Shown in pieces: positions 23,672 to 36,180 of a stretch of DNA of 64,000 nucleotides. Each line of letters starts with the position of its first letter. Within the stretch, counting starts at the first letter, position 1. The position numbers and the translations under genes are program-made. Source of the stretch: Platynereis dumerilii (taxonomy: Eukaryota > Annelida > Polychaeta > Phyllodocida > Nereididae); the NCBI GenBank assembly GCA_026936325.1, contig JAPTHN010000001.1, positions 96,363,859 through 96,427,858 on the forward strand, given 5' to 3'. The notes beneath the pieces were generated by a model. That model searched no databases and was not told where the DNA came from. It saw only the letters and a program-made list of their open reading frames with translations.

Positions 23672-24433
23672 TAAGCACATGTTTCAAATGGCAGATTATG
23701 TCTAGAATACAGTACTTTATCAAATGATGATGGAAGATGCAAGGGTTCCTATTTTTTTAAATGGATGGGACTTAAGCTCAATCTCAAAAGCATGTTTATC
23801 CCTGATATATGCCAAAAGCATGTCTCTGAGGATTGTACTCTTCAAGAGTATGTTTCTTCATCCCATAAAATATTGTGTGCCTGTCACCTTCTCTAGAATT
23901 ATAGCATCCATTTGTGTATTGCTTGCTGATCCCAGGGCATCCCCAGCTTGTAGAAGGTAATCGCTCAAACTCGCATCTCCAGCATGATAACTGAATTTTG
24001 TCAAAAATGACTCATGGAGGCGCATGGAGTCTTCAATTTGGGAATTACAATCCATATGTTGAAATTATCTCACCACCTATCTGTTTTTGTGTGATGCTTG
24101 ATGAATTATCTCTTAATTGGCTCATATTATCAGGGTTGACTGAAATTGTCTTGTGGTTGGCATGTGTTTAGGGAGTCTCCCACAATGGACCAGACAAGTG
24201 CTTGCTGAAGGCAATATTTCTCAGATTGAAAGGCAAAGGAAGGCTTGAGATGGAGATGTTGGAAGATGATGGCACATGGCCAATTCATCTGATCGTTTTG
24301 TGGGAGGGCAGGTTAGGTCACAGGCTGCATCCAGACAATCTTTCTACAGGTCAGGTAGCCCAGTCGAAATGTAGGGCAATCCAGGTTAGCCCAGGATGCT
24401 ATTGCCTGCCCTGATTCCCCTGTTCAAATTTGC
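23672..24433 (+). repeat. Family blocks E to F, second array
   Basis: Matches 8200-8288 plus 8676-9290, and 31060-31770. It carries the same minus-strand frame (23858-24055) as the first copy. The family similarity ends near 24400, shortly before the SINE tail. Confidence 0.75.
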
Positions 24434-24646
24434 CTAGCCTATGGTAAAGGTAAAGTTAAAGGGACTTTTATTTAATGTGGGTAGCCAAGCTATGTCAGTG
24501 ACTTGTTTCCAGTTGGGCCCACAGTGCCTCCAGTTTACGTCTGATGCGAACGACGATGTCGTGGAATGATATGATGGCCAGCCTGGGGATTCAACCCGGT
24601 CCCTCGCTTGTGAGGTGAGCGCTGTACTGACTGAGCTATCGGGGCT
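24434..24646 (-). mobile_element. tRNA-derived SINE (Val-like head)
   Basis: On the minus strand the head begins GCCCCGATAGCTCAGTCAG, which fits a pol III A box. An anticodon-like loop CTCACAA (CAC, Val) follows, then the B box GGGTTGAATCCC at about 24587-24598. The anticodon stem has one mismatch and a full tRNA fold is lacking, so this is a SINE head rather than a tRNA gene. A central segment at about 24525-24553 resembles the one in the SINE at 46929-47260. The tail is a degenerate run of TTTACC repeats. Confidence 0.8.
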
Positions 24647-27600
24647 GTATGTTGGTGGGGCCTGTGCTCAGTTACACACATTAGGTGCTTCCAGCCTTCT
24701 GGTCATATTCATGTGAATGATGTATCATTCCACTCTGTCCCTCCCTAAACGTCTCAGACTGATACTTAAGTCCCCCAGCCCATCTCCGGTGAGCCTTGCT
24801 GATTCAGCGGGTTGCGGTAGTAAAAAAAATATGTAAGGCAGCTATAAAGTGGACAACATGGCTGAGCTGAGGTCTATGTTATCTCAAAGTTATGGCAGAA
24901 CTTACATCATGGTATCCCACAGTGAATGTACAATTCATCAAACTGAATCCCATCTATATTACTGAATCCCACCAGATTATGCCATATAGTGATTTACCCG
25001 GTGAGTTTTCGACAAGGAGGTGAAAAAGCCTGGGACTATTTGTGGGAAATCAAGAACAACTCGCCTCTGAGGGTGGGATTATGATGAATGCTATGGCTTA
25101 CACTCAAGAATCATGGCTGCTTTGGCGGTAATGATCAGGCCTACTTTGTCTGCATAAAGAATCATCAAGTCACTTATTTTTCTTTAAAGTGTACCCAAAT
25201 TGTAATCATATTTTTATTCATTGCCCTGGCACTTTTTTGTCATTATACAGAACCAAAGAATTGTCAAATTTAAAGATGATAATAGTAATGATGACTACTG
25301 AAATAAATTAAAATAACATACTATTTTATTTCCCGATATGCTGGTTAGTCCCTTGACAGTTCTGAAATCAGAATGCAGGACCACAGAAACCTGTTCCAAT
25401 GCTTTACCACTACTCAACTAGGGTGCAGTGTAGCACTGCAGTTCCTTTTGACAAATTGGGAAATAAACAAAAGGTAAAACAAAACACAAGTTTGAGTAAT
25501 ATGTCAACTCACCATAGTCAAGATCATTCTCTAGATTTGTCTCCTAAACAATCAGCCAAAGAGATAGGTTGGTCTGGTAAGAAAGTTTAGTATAGCGTAT
25601 AGCTTGAACATTCATTGTTGTGCTTGGAGGGTGAGCTAATAATAGACAACAAACATGCTGCTTGCACTCAGAGCCACCAAGCCTGCTGATCAAGAGCAAC
25701 ATGAAACCATGTTAAAAATGCAATGCTTTGGATTATGACTACGTATTATTGACACCACTTTTTCAAATTTGGAATTGATGATTTTCCTATTAAGAAGCAC
25801 AGGTAAGCTGAATGTTGATTATAATTTATCAGCAAAGGTAAGATTATCTTCCTAATTTAGAATAATTTAGAATAAAAATTCCCATTTGCTGATTAATTTC
25901 ACTTTATTTCACTATTCAGCGACTGTATCGAGAGAGCCCACCAGCTAGTCAGCCAGGAAAAGCTGCTGATTATTCATTAACATTAATTGGGAATGTAGCA
26001 TTATGAAACTAATATTCACTTTAATTAAGGAAAGCAACTAAGAAGCAAATTTTATTAAATATACCCGATATTTTAGATATTCTGTAAACCATACCATCGC
26101 AAATGTCCATGACAATTCATTTTGATAGTGATAATGTGATAATGTATGATTAATTATAGGAATATTAATCTAATCTCAGTCTTCTAACTAACTCTTTCCA
26201 GATCAAATATATATATATATATATCAATTGGATGAAGCTTACTCATGAAACCATAGAAAAATGGCTGATGACTCATGTTCCAGGCAGGATTCATCTTTCA
26301 TTCCATTTTTTCATCTACCTCCATCATGTGTCACCACTGCGCATTTGCCATTTAAATCCTGTAATATGTTGGGAGGCTCTTTCAACGGTGGTCACATTTT
26401 GATTTTAATAAGACTTCCAAATAGAAACTACTGAGGATACACGATGCAGGAGGGGAAAGCTAGCAATGGAAAGTGATGTGAATATTTGTTATCAATGGCA
26501 AAATGATGTGGCAAACATCTGTCCTATTTAAAATGCACCTATTGATTCGCAGAGGAGATTAGTGTTGGTGAATTATGTTTTGATCAGCCTAAAGGATTAC
26601 TGTCTGCATTAATGCTGAGGAAACCGTGCAACAATGGAGTCTGGAGGATTATCGAAATAAGATAAAACAAGCAAAGAATAAACTTACTGACTTGTAATGG
26701 CAGCCAATGATTAGATAATGAAAGAAAACTGTCATCAGGAAGCACATGCATGGCCCTCTCTCATGTAAATTTTGTGTTTTTTTGTTACAACAGCAGTACT
26801 CGTCACTGTAAGCAGAAAATGTCGGCAGTTGCTTTAATTGTTGAGTTTGTGAAATTTGTCATTGAATTGAGAGGCACCTCAGTTTTTTTGTCATAATCTT
26901 TGAAAGCAAGTGCACACCAAGCCCAATGCTATTCCAATAGAGCAAAGAATGTAGGGGATACCAGGGTAAGCAGAAACATCTTTTAGATTTTGCGTCCTTT
27001 GGACTTGAGTAGCAATGCCTTAAAAACTTCTGGTTGTCAAGGAAAGCTATACATGTATGACAAGATATGCTGAGTGCTTCCCTAAATGTTCTTTTAAGGT
27101 CAAATTGTCCTCTCTCAACTATATCATTTATGGTCAAACACGATGTAAAAAATGACTTCCAAGAGGTCCTAAAGGCACATTACGGTTATATTCTCTTGTG
27201 CCTTCACTACGTTACATTTTTTCCCAGTCTCTGGTAAAAAAGAAACTGTGTTAATATTGGTGACACATATAGAATGATATGTGTTTACTGTGGCTGTGGA
27301 AATATACCAACAAATATAAATTCCAGAGCCGAAAATCACCATCCACTTCAATCCAAGGCTGGCATTATAGTTAATGTTGAGCAGTCTGTACAGTTGGACC
27401 AGTTGGTTCTGATGAGAGCTTGCACAAGGCTAAAATATATCATCAGGATGAGTAATAAGTTTCATTACCTGAGAGGAACATTGGGCACTTCGCCTTATCG
27501 CACTAACCCCATCACATTGATCAGCCACTGTAAACTTGTACATGTCCACATGACTTACATTAGCATTGTATAGTGCTATTTTGGTTTATTGACCAGTGGT

Positions 27601-28274
27601 GGTGAGCACAGAATGAGGTCAAAAGTTGGCGAGAGCTATGCCTCAAGCCGACACCATATACTGACATGACTTATTATGGTTAGTCAGCTGCTGACGGAAA
27701 GTCAATGGGAAGCTGTGATCACCTCGGACATGGACACCTTCATTCATCATTGCTTGTCATTGCCATTGTCCAGCAGTCCAAGGTTCATAACATGGCCACC
27801 TGCCATTATTATCATGGAGCTTGACATTAATTAGCCTTCAAATTAAATCAATCTGTCTTGTACAAAGCAGCCTTAACCCTCCTGAGACATGTCAGCAAGG
27901 CCACTAATCCTGTCCTCTTCTGCTTAGACCACAACGATATCTCTCCTTTTTTAATGAAAAACTTACTTTGCATTCTTGTATTTGTCTTTGTCTTCATAAA
28001 AGAAAGTATCTTCAAATTAATCTAACCGTTCGAAGGGGAGCTTTCAAAGGGTTAACTAAGGGGTCCACCTCATCCTAAAAATCTGCAAATGCATATCAAA
28101 AGAGTCTGTGTAATCTGGTATAGTGTCTATTATCATTCTGTCTATAGCACCGAATGAGTGGCTTTCCTATACATGTAGTCTGCAACACATCTTAGTTTTT
28201 GGAACGAAAGCATTGTTTTGAGTGGAAGGGAGGTAAACCACTTCAAACAATTTAATGGGAATAGTGATATATTG
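24647..28274. other. Non-family DNA with no recognised gene
   Basis: This 3.6-kb stretch shows no clear copy elsewhere in the window and no open frame above 100 codons on either strand. I looked for transposon ends, RNA genes and exon-like runs and found nothing I can support apart from a short (AT)n run. It may be single-copy host sequence lying between two arrays. Confidence 0.5.
26207..26224. repeat. (AT)n microsatellite
   Basis: A short run of alternating AT, about nine units. Confidence 0.9.
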
Positions 28275-31200
28275 GCTACTCATTTAAACATCCAATTTGT
28301 TCTTTATGCTGAATAATACATGAACTGCAGGCAACCCAAAAGCCAAAGCTTCAGAACACAGCTAATATAAATGGCCTATAAACACCTAGGACAGATTCAA
28401 TTTCAAAATTATCCAAATTCTATGTACAGGGTGCAGCTCCGAAATTTGCACTAGCAGCATTGAAATTATATTATTTTCAATACCAAAGATTTTTAAAAAT
28501 GTTAATTTTGGTTAGACTACTAGGTGCATGATAATTTTGTCTGCGATTAGTGTTGATCATCTGTTTTTGTCTTTAACAATAACATGCTGGCTCGTGCCTT
28601 GGTCTCAGCCTTGGATGTCCCTGCCTCACCTACATCACTGTTAAACAGTGTGTATATTTCTGTAAAGTTTATGCCCGAATTCTGAACTGGTATTATGTTC
28701 GTATTCATGATCTCAATGAAATTGGTGAAGCAATTGTCTGTAAATTTGCACATACTATTCCTCAGGATTTCAGTCGCAATAGGGCTTTCCTTTGAGTGCC
28801 CTAATAAATTAAATCTCTTGTTGAAAATTTATTCCAAAGTCAAACCACCCAGGCAGCTTTTGCAGCAAATTAGATTCTAACCAATTCAATTCTAATCTGG
28901 TTACGCTTTATTAAGTTCTGTATAAATTTGTGGAATTCAGTTTCATAGCGTTATTGACCCACTAGCCTACATTAATTGCCAAATAATTAGTTGAGAAAGT
29001 TAAATTTTCCTGCCAAGGGAAGAGCTTGTTGACATTAAGTCTGTGTGCTAGTGATGCCAATATTAGGTATAATGAACCAGATGAAATATCCAATTGTTAA
29101 TTATATTAATTCCTGCACCTTCCTGAAGACCTCTGGAGACAGTAGAATTCATGCGATGTGGATGCAATACCATAAATCAAAGTTTTTGCATCGAAACAAA
29201 TCTACTTTAATCAGATGACATAATTTTGGTTAAGAAATGTCAACAGCTAGAGACCAAACATTTATTAGGTGGACTAGGTTCAGATGCTCAGAGCTAGGAA
29301 ACATGGTCTGTTTGTGGATTGATGTTCTCTAATCAGAGGTCTTTTTAAAACATGTTTGGTGTGCCGTCATTATTCATCTCTGAATTCCATTTTCTTGCTG
29401 TCATGAGCCTGTTGCCATGTTAGGCTTAGCTTGTTCTTGCTACTGTGATGCTTTTGGTTGCCATTTGTGAGCTCTTTTAACATTTATTTTCTCCCCTCTT
29501 GCCTCACTCCAGAAGCTTAATTGTTGTGGCCCTCGTTTATGATGGGATGACGAACTTTTATAGATTTTTAACTTGCGCTGATAGCTTTTCTTTCACATCA
29601 GCTGCATTGTTACTTCATCCACATGTTTCGCTTTATTAACCCTTTCCATGTTCCATTGCAATATTTCAGCCTCATTGATTATCCAAATGCCTCCAGCTTG
29701 ACTTACTGCATTGCATCCAACTTTTAGAAGCAAATTTGTTGGTTACTTGACCTGTAAACCTATAAAATTATGTAATCAATATCAGTTGTCTGACAAAATT
29801 CGGGCAACAATAAATTTTCCAGTGAAACCTTGAAAAAACAAACGGGCAATTTTATATCCCGGTTTTGCTGTTTTTGCTGTTATAATTGTGACACTGAATG
29901 ATATATTTTTCTTCAATTGTATTTTTAAGTTAAAAATGGTTTTTTCCTTTCAAATTCAAAGTACAGGACCACACCTGCAGTCCAGCACAACTTGTATGAA
30001 GATGAGATAATGGGATCAGGTAAGATATTGATTTATAAGCAAATTTCCCATGCAATATGACACCATTTTTACACATGTGGAAAAGGTCTTCTGCAGGTTG
30101 TTATATAGAATTCTTTTTGATCTTCAGCTAAAATTATTCTTCAAGGCAACTCATTGGCAATGAGGAAAATGGGATTTTACCTAAGATATGTGATGAAAAA
30201 CTCTGAGTAAAGACTGGTGGATCAGCTTAATTGTAACCAAGCGGTAAGTTCCTTTGAAGAAAAATAATAATCTTGTCCAGCCAGAAGGTCTTATAACTGC
30301 CTGTTTGTTGGTAATATGGCACAGAGGCTTCATCTTTGAAATAGAAAGAAATCTAAGTAAACATAGATTTCCTCTGAAAATTCTTGGCAGAGATGTAGTG
30401 TATCTTACACGAATGTTAGAGTGGTGAAAAGAGAGTGCGAAACTAGCAGCGAGTTGGCAAGTAGCTGCTTACACTTAGGAAAGAAGTGGTAGCTGTGTCT
30501 GGATGTGATTTCTCGGCTGTGGAATGCAAGTGGGATTAGCCAGTGCAATTCCATACACCCAGATAGCAGCCTCATACCAATACAGGGATAGCAAGGAAGA
30601 GGAGGGGCAGTCAATTCGAGGCAGTGACGTGAGGTATATATATATATGCACATCACCCGAAGGGCACCAACTGGCCCCACCGGAGAGGATGTTAGCCACA
30701 TTTGCTCCGAGAGTTCAATCCTTGCCCATCCTCATCCCATCTGACCATCTGCTGCTAAAGCCATATCAATCAGCTGTCTGTCCCGCCTCCAGCCGATCTG
30801 CCTCACCTGTTTCCAATGCAGACGGACTTGCCTGTAGCGTCTTATTACAATCAACTTTAATTTCCAGGCATAATAAAATATATACAGGATAAAATGGCCT
30901 CTAATGACAAATGGCAAAACCTCCAGCATGTGATATATCGTCTTCTCTTTCCAGGTGATCTTGGCTGACAGCGCCGGCCTCAGAAGCTATGCCTTTTATT
31001 TAGTGCGTGGAGTAAAAAAGATAAAACAGGTAATTTTTGTATGGAACTGAGTAAATCTTTCAAATGGCACACTATTAAAGTCTAGAATAAAGCACTTGAT
31101 CAAATGATGATGGAAGGCGCAAGGGCTTTACTTTCTCTTTTTTGAAATGGATGGGACTTAGGCTCCATCTCAAAAGCATGTTGATCCCTGATATATGCCA

Positions 31201-32974
31201 AAAGCATGTCTCTGAGGATTGTACTCTTCAAAAGTATGTTTCTTCATACCATAAAATATTGTGTGCCTGTCACCTTCTCAGGAATTATTTGTGTATTGCT
31301 GCCTAATCCCAGGGCATCCCCAGCTTGTAGAAGGTAATCGCTCAAACTCACATCTCCTGCACGATAATTGAATTTTGTCAAAAATGACTCATGGAGGCGC
31401 ATGGAGTCTTCAATTTGGGAATTACAATTCATATGTTCCAATTATCTCACCACCTATCTGTTTTTGTGCGATGCTTGATGAATTATCTCTTAATTGGGCT
31501 CGATATCATCAGGGTTGACTGAAATTGTCTTGTGGTTGGCCTGTGTTTATAGGGAGTCTCCCACATCAGACCAGACAGCTACTTGATGAAGTCAATATTT
31601 CTCAGAGGAGAAGGCAAAGGAAGAGCTGATATGAAAATGTTGGGAGATGGCCAATTCATCTGGTCGTTTGTGGAAGGGCAGATTAGGTCACTGGCTGCAT
31701 CCGGACAATCTTTCTACAGGTCAGGTAGCCCAGCCGAAATGTAGGGTCATCCAGGTTAGCCCATGTGCTAGAGTTAATAAAGGGAGACAAGGAGAGTGCA
31801 GCTTTGGTCTTACCATTTTTCTTCCTTGGCCAAGGAAGAGGGCGGAGGCAGCCTGTGGAAGGCAGTAAAATTTATAAGCCCAGACGTAAACTGGGAAGCA
31901 TGGCAGGCAGGAGAACCCTGGCAAGGACCAGACCCAAGTGCATTCTGCATTTGAGGCGAACCATTAGGCAGTTATTGGTTTTGAAGAAGGAGCTATAGTT
32001 TCCACATTATATTACAATTTTAAGATCTGCCTTGAACTTAACACTGAATGAGAGGGGGGCATAGGGATTTATAAATCTTAAATATGAGCCCAGGAGAAGA
32101 AAGATAAATTGAAAATGAGGGAATTCAAAAGAAACTTAAATTACAAGCAAATCTGGCAGATATCAGATGTGGCTGTTGCAGTGCACACGCCAGTTCTTGG
32201 TAGAGAACATTGCACTAATGGCAACATGTTCAGAGCTGCTCAGGGCTCCATAATTGGACTTATATGGTACAGCAGTCTGGTCCCTCTGACGGTTAGTGTG
32301 ATAAACTGGGCTGCAAACAACAACTAAGCCTGCCCTACACACATAAAGGATTCCCTCTCATATAACTAATGAAGTGCAGCATGTCCGTCCCTGCAATACA
32401 AGAGAAGCTACAAAGCTGAATCTCCCACTGGACCTAATGTATAAGACATTCCCAGAGAAAACAAAAACAGATCCCATATGCATCAGTCTGTGGTGTAATC
32501 CAGGAAGTACAATCCCAGCTGACACTAAATATTTGGAAGGTTATTCTAGCTCCAGAAGGTTATTAAACTGTCTTTCTAGAAGACAAACAAAAGACAAAAC
32601 ATCTTAAATGTTTGATTGTATCACCTTATGTACACATGTAATGATGTCAGGGTGAAAACCAGTTAATGTCAGACACTGCTCAGATATTCTATTTTCACCT
32701 ACCCCTCTCTTCAAATATTTGAAGTTTTGGCTAGTCCAAAAAACAATTTACCGAGTGGTGCTCAAACCCTACTCAAATTATTATTTTTCTAATGTCATCA
32801 GAGGAACCTAAACAGCAAAAATGTAGCAAAAGAAGTCCTCAGTTGACTGCTAAATATACTTGAGAAAAGCCACAGATTTCTGAAGATAGCGGTTGGCTCA
32901 CATAAAAAAATTCAGGGTGCTAGATAGAGAGGAAGATTGGTTCAAAAGGTAGCCATTGATGAGCAGAAAGAAAG

Positions 32975-33230
32975 ACCACCATTAAATAAGAGAGGAGGCT
33001 TACGATTCAAACTGCCGCACACCTGGGTCCGGCGCTCCAGACTTCTCACAGTTTTCGCTGACACCAACAATGACAGCAAACAATGGAACATCCTTCATTT
33101 TGCCATTTACTTGATAAAGTCTACAGGTTGTAGATTAAACATTGTACGTTGCTGAACAAACCCAGTATTTTACTTACAAGTACCCTAACTTGGATTACCA
33201 ACTGGATGAATAATAACACAAATTAATTTT
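32975..33230 (+). other. Copy-specific insertion of about 256 bp
   Basis: The first copy runs directly from the phrase before 32975 to the one after 33230 (near 10468). The insert contains a plus-strand frame with NKRGGLRFKLPHTW. It vaguely recalls the C-terminal ends of some retroelement proteins, but it is too short to assign. I cannot see terminal repeats or a convincing target duplication. Confidence 0.5.
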
Positions 33231-33759
33231 TTAATACCATCTTTTGATATAATGTCCAGTAATACAACTTCAACCTGGTGGCACCACTTTACAGACGAGA
33301 AGGCACCTCAGACAAATGATACCTTATTGACAGTAAAAATTTGTTTCCTCGTATGCATTAAATTGCAGTATAGGTACTCTTTGAACGAGATGTGCTTGAA
33401 CTTCATTTTTTAAATTGCAGTGAATGGGTTTTCTGCCTGAAAGAATTTGACCTGAGCTAAGCCTAGACGGGTATATTAAATGGGTATAGTACAGTTGGCG
33501 ACATTTTGTCTGCTATGACCCGAGTAAAAGTTATATAATTTTTGTCATCAAATAAGCTTTTAATAGAGACCAAAACATAAATGAACTAAAATATAACACA
33601 ACCAGTCCAACTATGTATTTTTTCATAGATGTACAGCAATAAGATAAAACTTGAAGTGAATTATGCATTGGACTGGAAGTGTATCGCTCGCGCATATAAT
33701 TCACAGCAGTGCTTGTTATAAATGCAAATTATGAAGCTAATGTGTGGCTTGTGTAAGCT

Positions 33760-33858
33760 TCGGAGGGTCCTATTGGAAGCAGCAACATCTTTCAATGTTA
33801 CAGATGCCGTAGACTGGGCCTTGAGGGGCTTCAATTCCTTGATGTGCTATTAAATAAG
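33760..33858 (+). other. Exon-like segment in block H, copy 2
   Basis: Same frame as 11000-11104, with QCYRCRR and LEGLQFLDVLLNK, followed by GTAAAT. The upstream pyrimidine tract is lost here by a small deletion, so any 3' splice site is weakened. It is open throughout. Confidence 0.28.
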
Positions 33859-34700
33859 GTAAATATGCACGCAATGTATTTTTTTCTGTCCTCTTTTCTA
33901 GCTTCAAATAAATTTCATATGCCCACAACTCCACATAATCACAGATTAATCCATGCACTAAATTATCATTTATAAGAAGGGTATGAATATTGTATGATTC
34001 CATATTTAACCCCATCAGACTCATCACTCAAAAAATATGAACTCCAAGAAAGCCGAGATGCCACTGTGGTGGACATAATTGGCATTGTATTCATGCCGCA
34101 GGGTAATTCTTGATTCTCAAATGACCAATCTTTTCAGAAATTACTTTTCCTTCAAATTATGAGTTTGGATGAATTGCCAGATGCATCATTAACCACTAAA
34201 AATATCATTAAGCCATTCATTAGAGGAATTTAACAAATTCCACAGATGATATCGTTGCATTTGTAATGCCAATCTAATATCATCGGTTGATCATGACGCC
34301 TTCACGTTTTCCCTCCATTTCCATTTATTTGATGCCAAGCAATAAGGGAGCATTGGTAGCACTATTTGGGTAACCTTTTTGTACCTTTGGGTATTGTTAG
34401 TTTTGACAGCATAATAGGGTGGAATAGATAATGAAACTGTTGATCGCCCTGACACCCCTAATCTCATTTGTGTATCTATCTGGACGGATGCTAAGCTGAC
34501 AAGAGGGCTCTTATAACAGTGTTCCCTCTTGTGGAGACATTTTTAAACCAAAAATTTCAGTCCATAGTGGTCTTACCTTACAGGCTTTTTTGCATTGGAA
34601 ACAGAACAGAATCTTTTGAATTTTGATGGAATTAATATCTAAAATAAATTACCTTCCTCTTTTTCACTATTCCATTCACGTGTTCACCTTTCTTCAGTGA

Positions 34701-36180
34701 ACAAAAATGAATTAAAAACTTGATGGGGGAGGGTTGAATCCTGCTTGGTAACCAAAGATCATATTGATATAAGGTCACCAGTGTGACTTGCCAAAATACT
34801 TACACAAACAGTCAAAATAATGCTAACCGCAGATTTAGCAAACCCTGGTTTTTTTGCCATGTCATTAATCCTGAAGCGCACTGTCAAGCAGACAAGGAGA
34901 AAGTAGCCAAGGACTTCGCCTGCCAACTACTGCCATTTTCCTCTAGCTCTGGCCAAGGCACAAGGCTGAGGCAGCCTGTGGAAGGCAGTAATATTATATT
35001 AGCCCAAAAAAGTGGGCAGCATGGCAGACAGGAGAACACAGACTCAAGTGCACTCACCATATGAGGTCAACCATCAGGCAGTTAATGGGTTAGAAGAAGG
35101 AGCTAGACTCCACATTATATTGAAATTTTAAGATCTGCCTTGAATTTAACACAGAATGTGAGGAGGACACTAGGTTTTATTTTGGATATGTGCACAGCAG
35201 AGAAAAGATAAATGGAAAATGAAGGAAAATAAAAGAGACATCAACAAGCAAATCTGAATGACATTAGACGTTGCAATTGCAAGTGCACAAGGCAGTTCTT
35301 GGTAGAGAACATTGCACTAATGGCAACATGTTCAGAGCTTCTCAAGACTCCATAATTGGACTTATATGGTACAGCAGTCTGCTCCCTCTGACGGTAGGTG
35401 TGACAAACTGGGCTCAGTGGGATGCAAACAACAACTAAGCCTCCCCTACACACATAAAGGATTCCCTCTCATATAACTAATGAAGTGCTGCATGTCCACC
35501 CCTGCAATACAAGAGAAGCTACAAAGCTGAATCTCCCACTGGACCTAATATGTAAGACATTCCCGGAGAAAGCAAAAACAGATCCCAAATCCATCAGGCA
35601 GCGGTATAATCCAGAGAGCACAATCCAAGCTTTGTGTGACACTAGATTTCAGTGCAATTCATCTAGACAAAATTTAATATCTCAAGTATCTGGCAATAAC
35701 TATTTGCAAGGTTAATCCGGCTGCAGATGGTTATTAAACTGTTGTTTAGAAGACAAACAAAAGACAAAACATCTTAAATATTTGTTTGTATCACTTTAGT
35801 GGAACAGAGACCGAAAAGCAATGTCTTTCAGTTGCCTGAATAATTTATCATGCAATCTTTTATTTTCATAGACTCTGTTAAGAAACATGCTTGAGAGCCA
35901 TTTATGTATTGTACACATGTATTGATGTCAGGGCGAAAACCAGTTAATATCCCCACCAGCACCCAGTAACAGGTCTTGATCTGCTAGTAGTAGTGCGAGA
36001 TGTAGCTTATCTCTCACTACACCCTATTAATAGCCACCTATGTGTCCTATCCTTAATGCATCATGCCATTGATCCATCTGTTGGCTTATCAATGTAGAAA
36101 AGCCTAAGTGTCACAATAATAATTCTTAAGAGTCTTATAAACAATAAAGCTTGAACTACTTCTTGAAAACATTAAAAAAA
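34701..36180 (+). repeat. Family blocks F and G, second copy of the second array, with trailing segment
   Basis: 34875-35460 matches 12650-13251, and 35455-35640 matches 14351-14530. It has an intact TAAA site where the first array carries the Chapaev-like element. After block G it continues (35800-36100) with a segment that recurs inverted at 48880-49230 and 53525-53900. The family organisation H, F, G, B is therefore the same in both arrays. Confidence 0.72.

Larger units (their letters stand above)
28275..34700 (+). repeat. Family blocks A to H, best uninterrupted copy
   Basis: This is the direct-repeat partner of 1-11990. It runs A, B, C, D, E, F, G, H without the hAT-like element, the 819-bp MITE or the 385-bp MITE seen in the first copy, so it serves as the reference for empty sites. 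By eye the two copies are nearly identical over most of their length. It differs by a small extra segment near 32718-32746 and an insertion at about 32975-33230. No long open frame exists. Confidence 0.85.

Noticed and set aside
24587-24646. Possible functional tRNA-Val gene on the minus strand
   Set aside because: A and B boxes and a CAC loop are present, but the anticodon stem has a mismatch, no acceptor stem closes, and the sequence continues into a SINE body.
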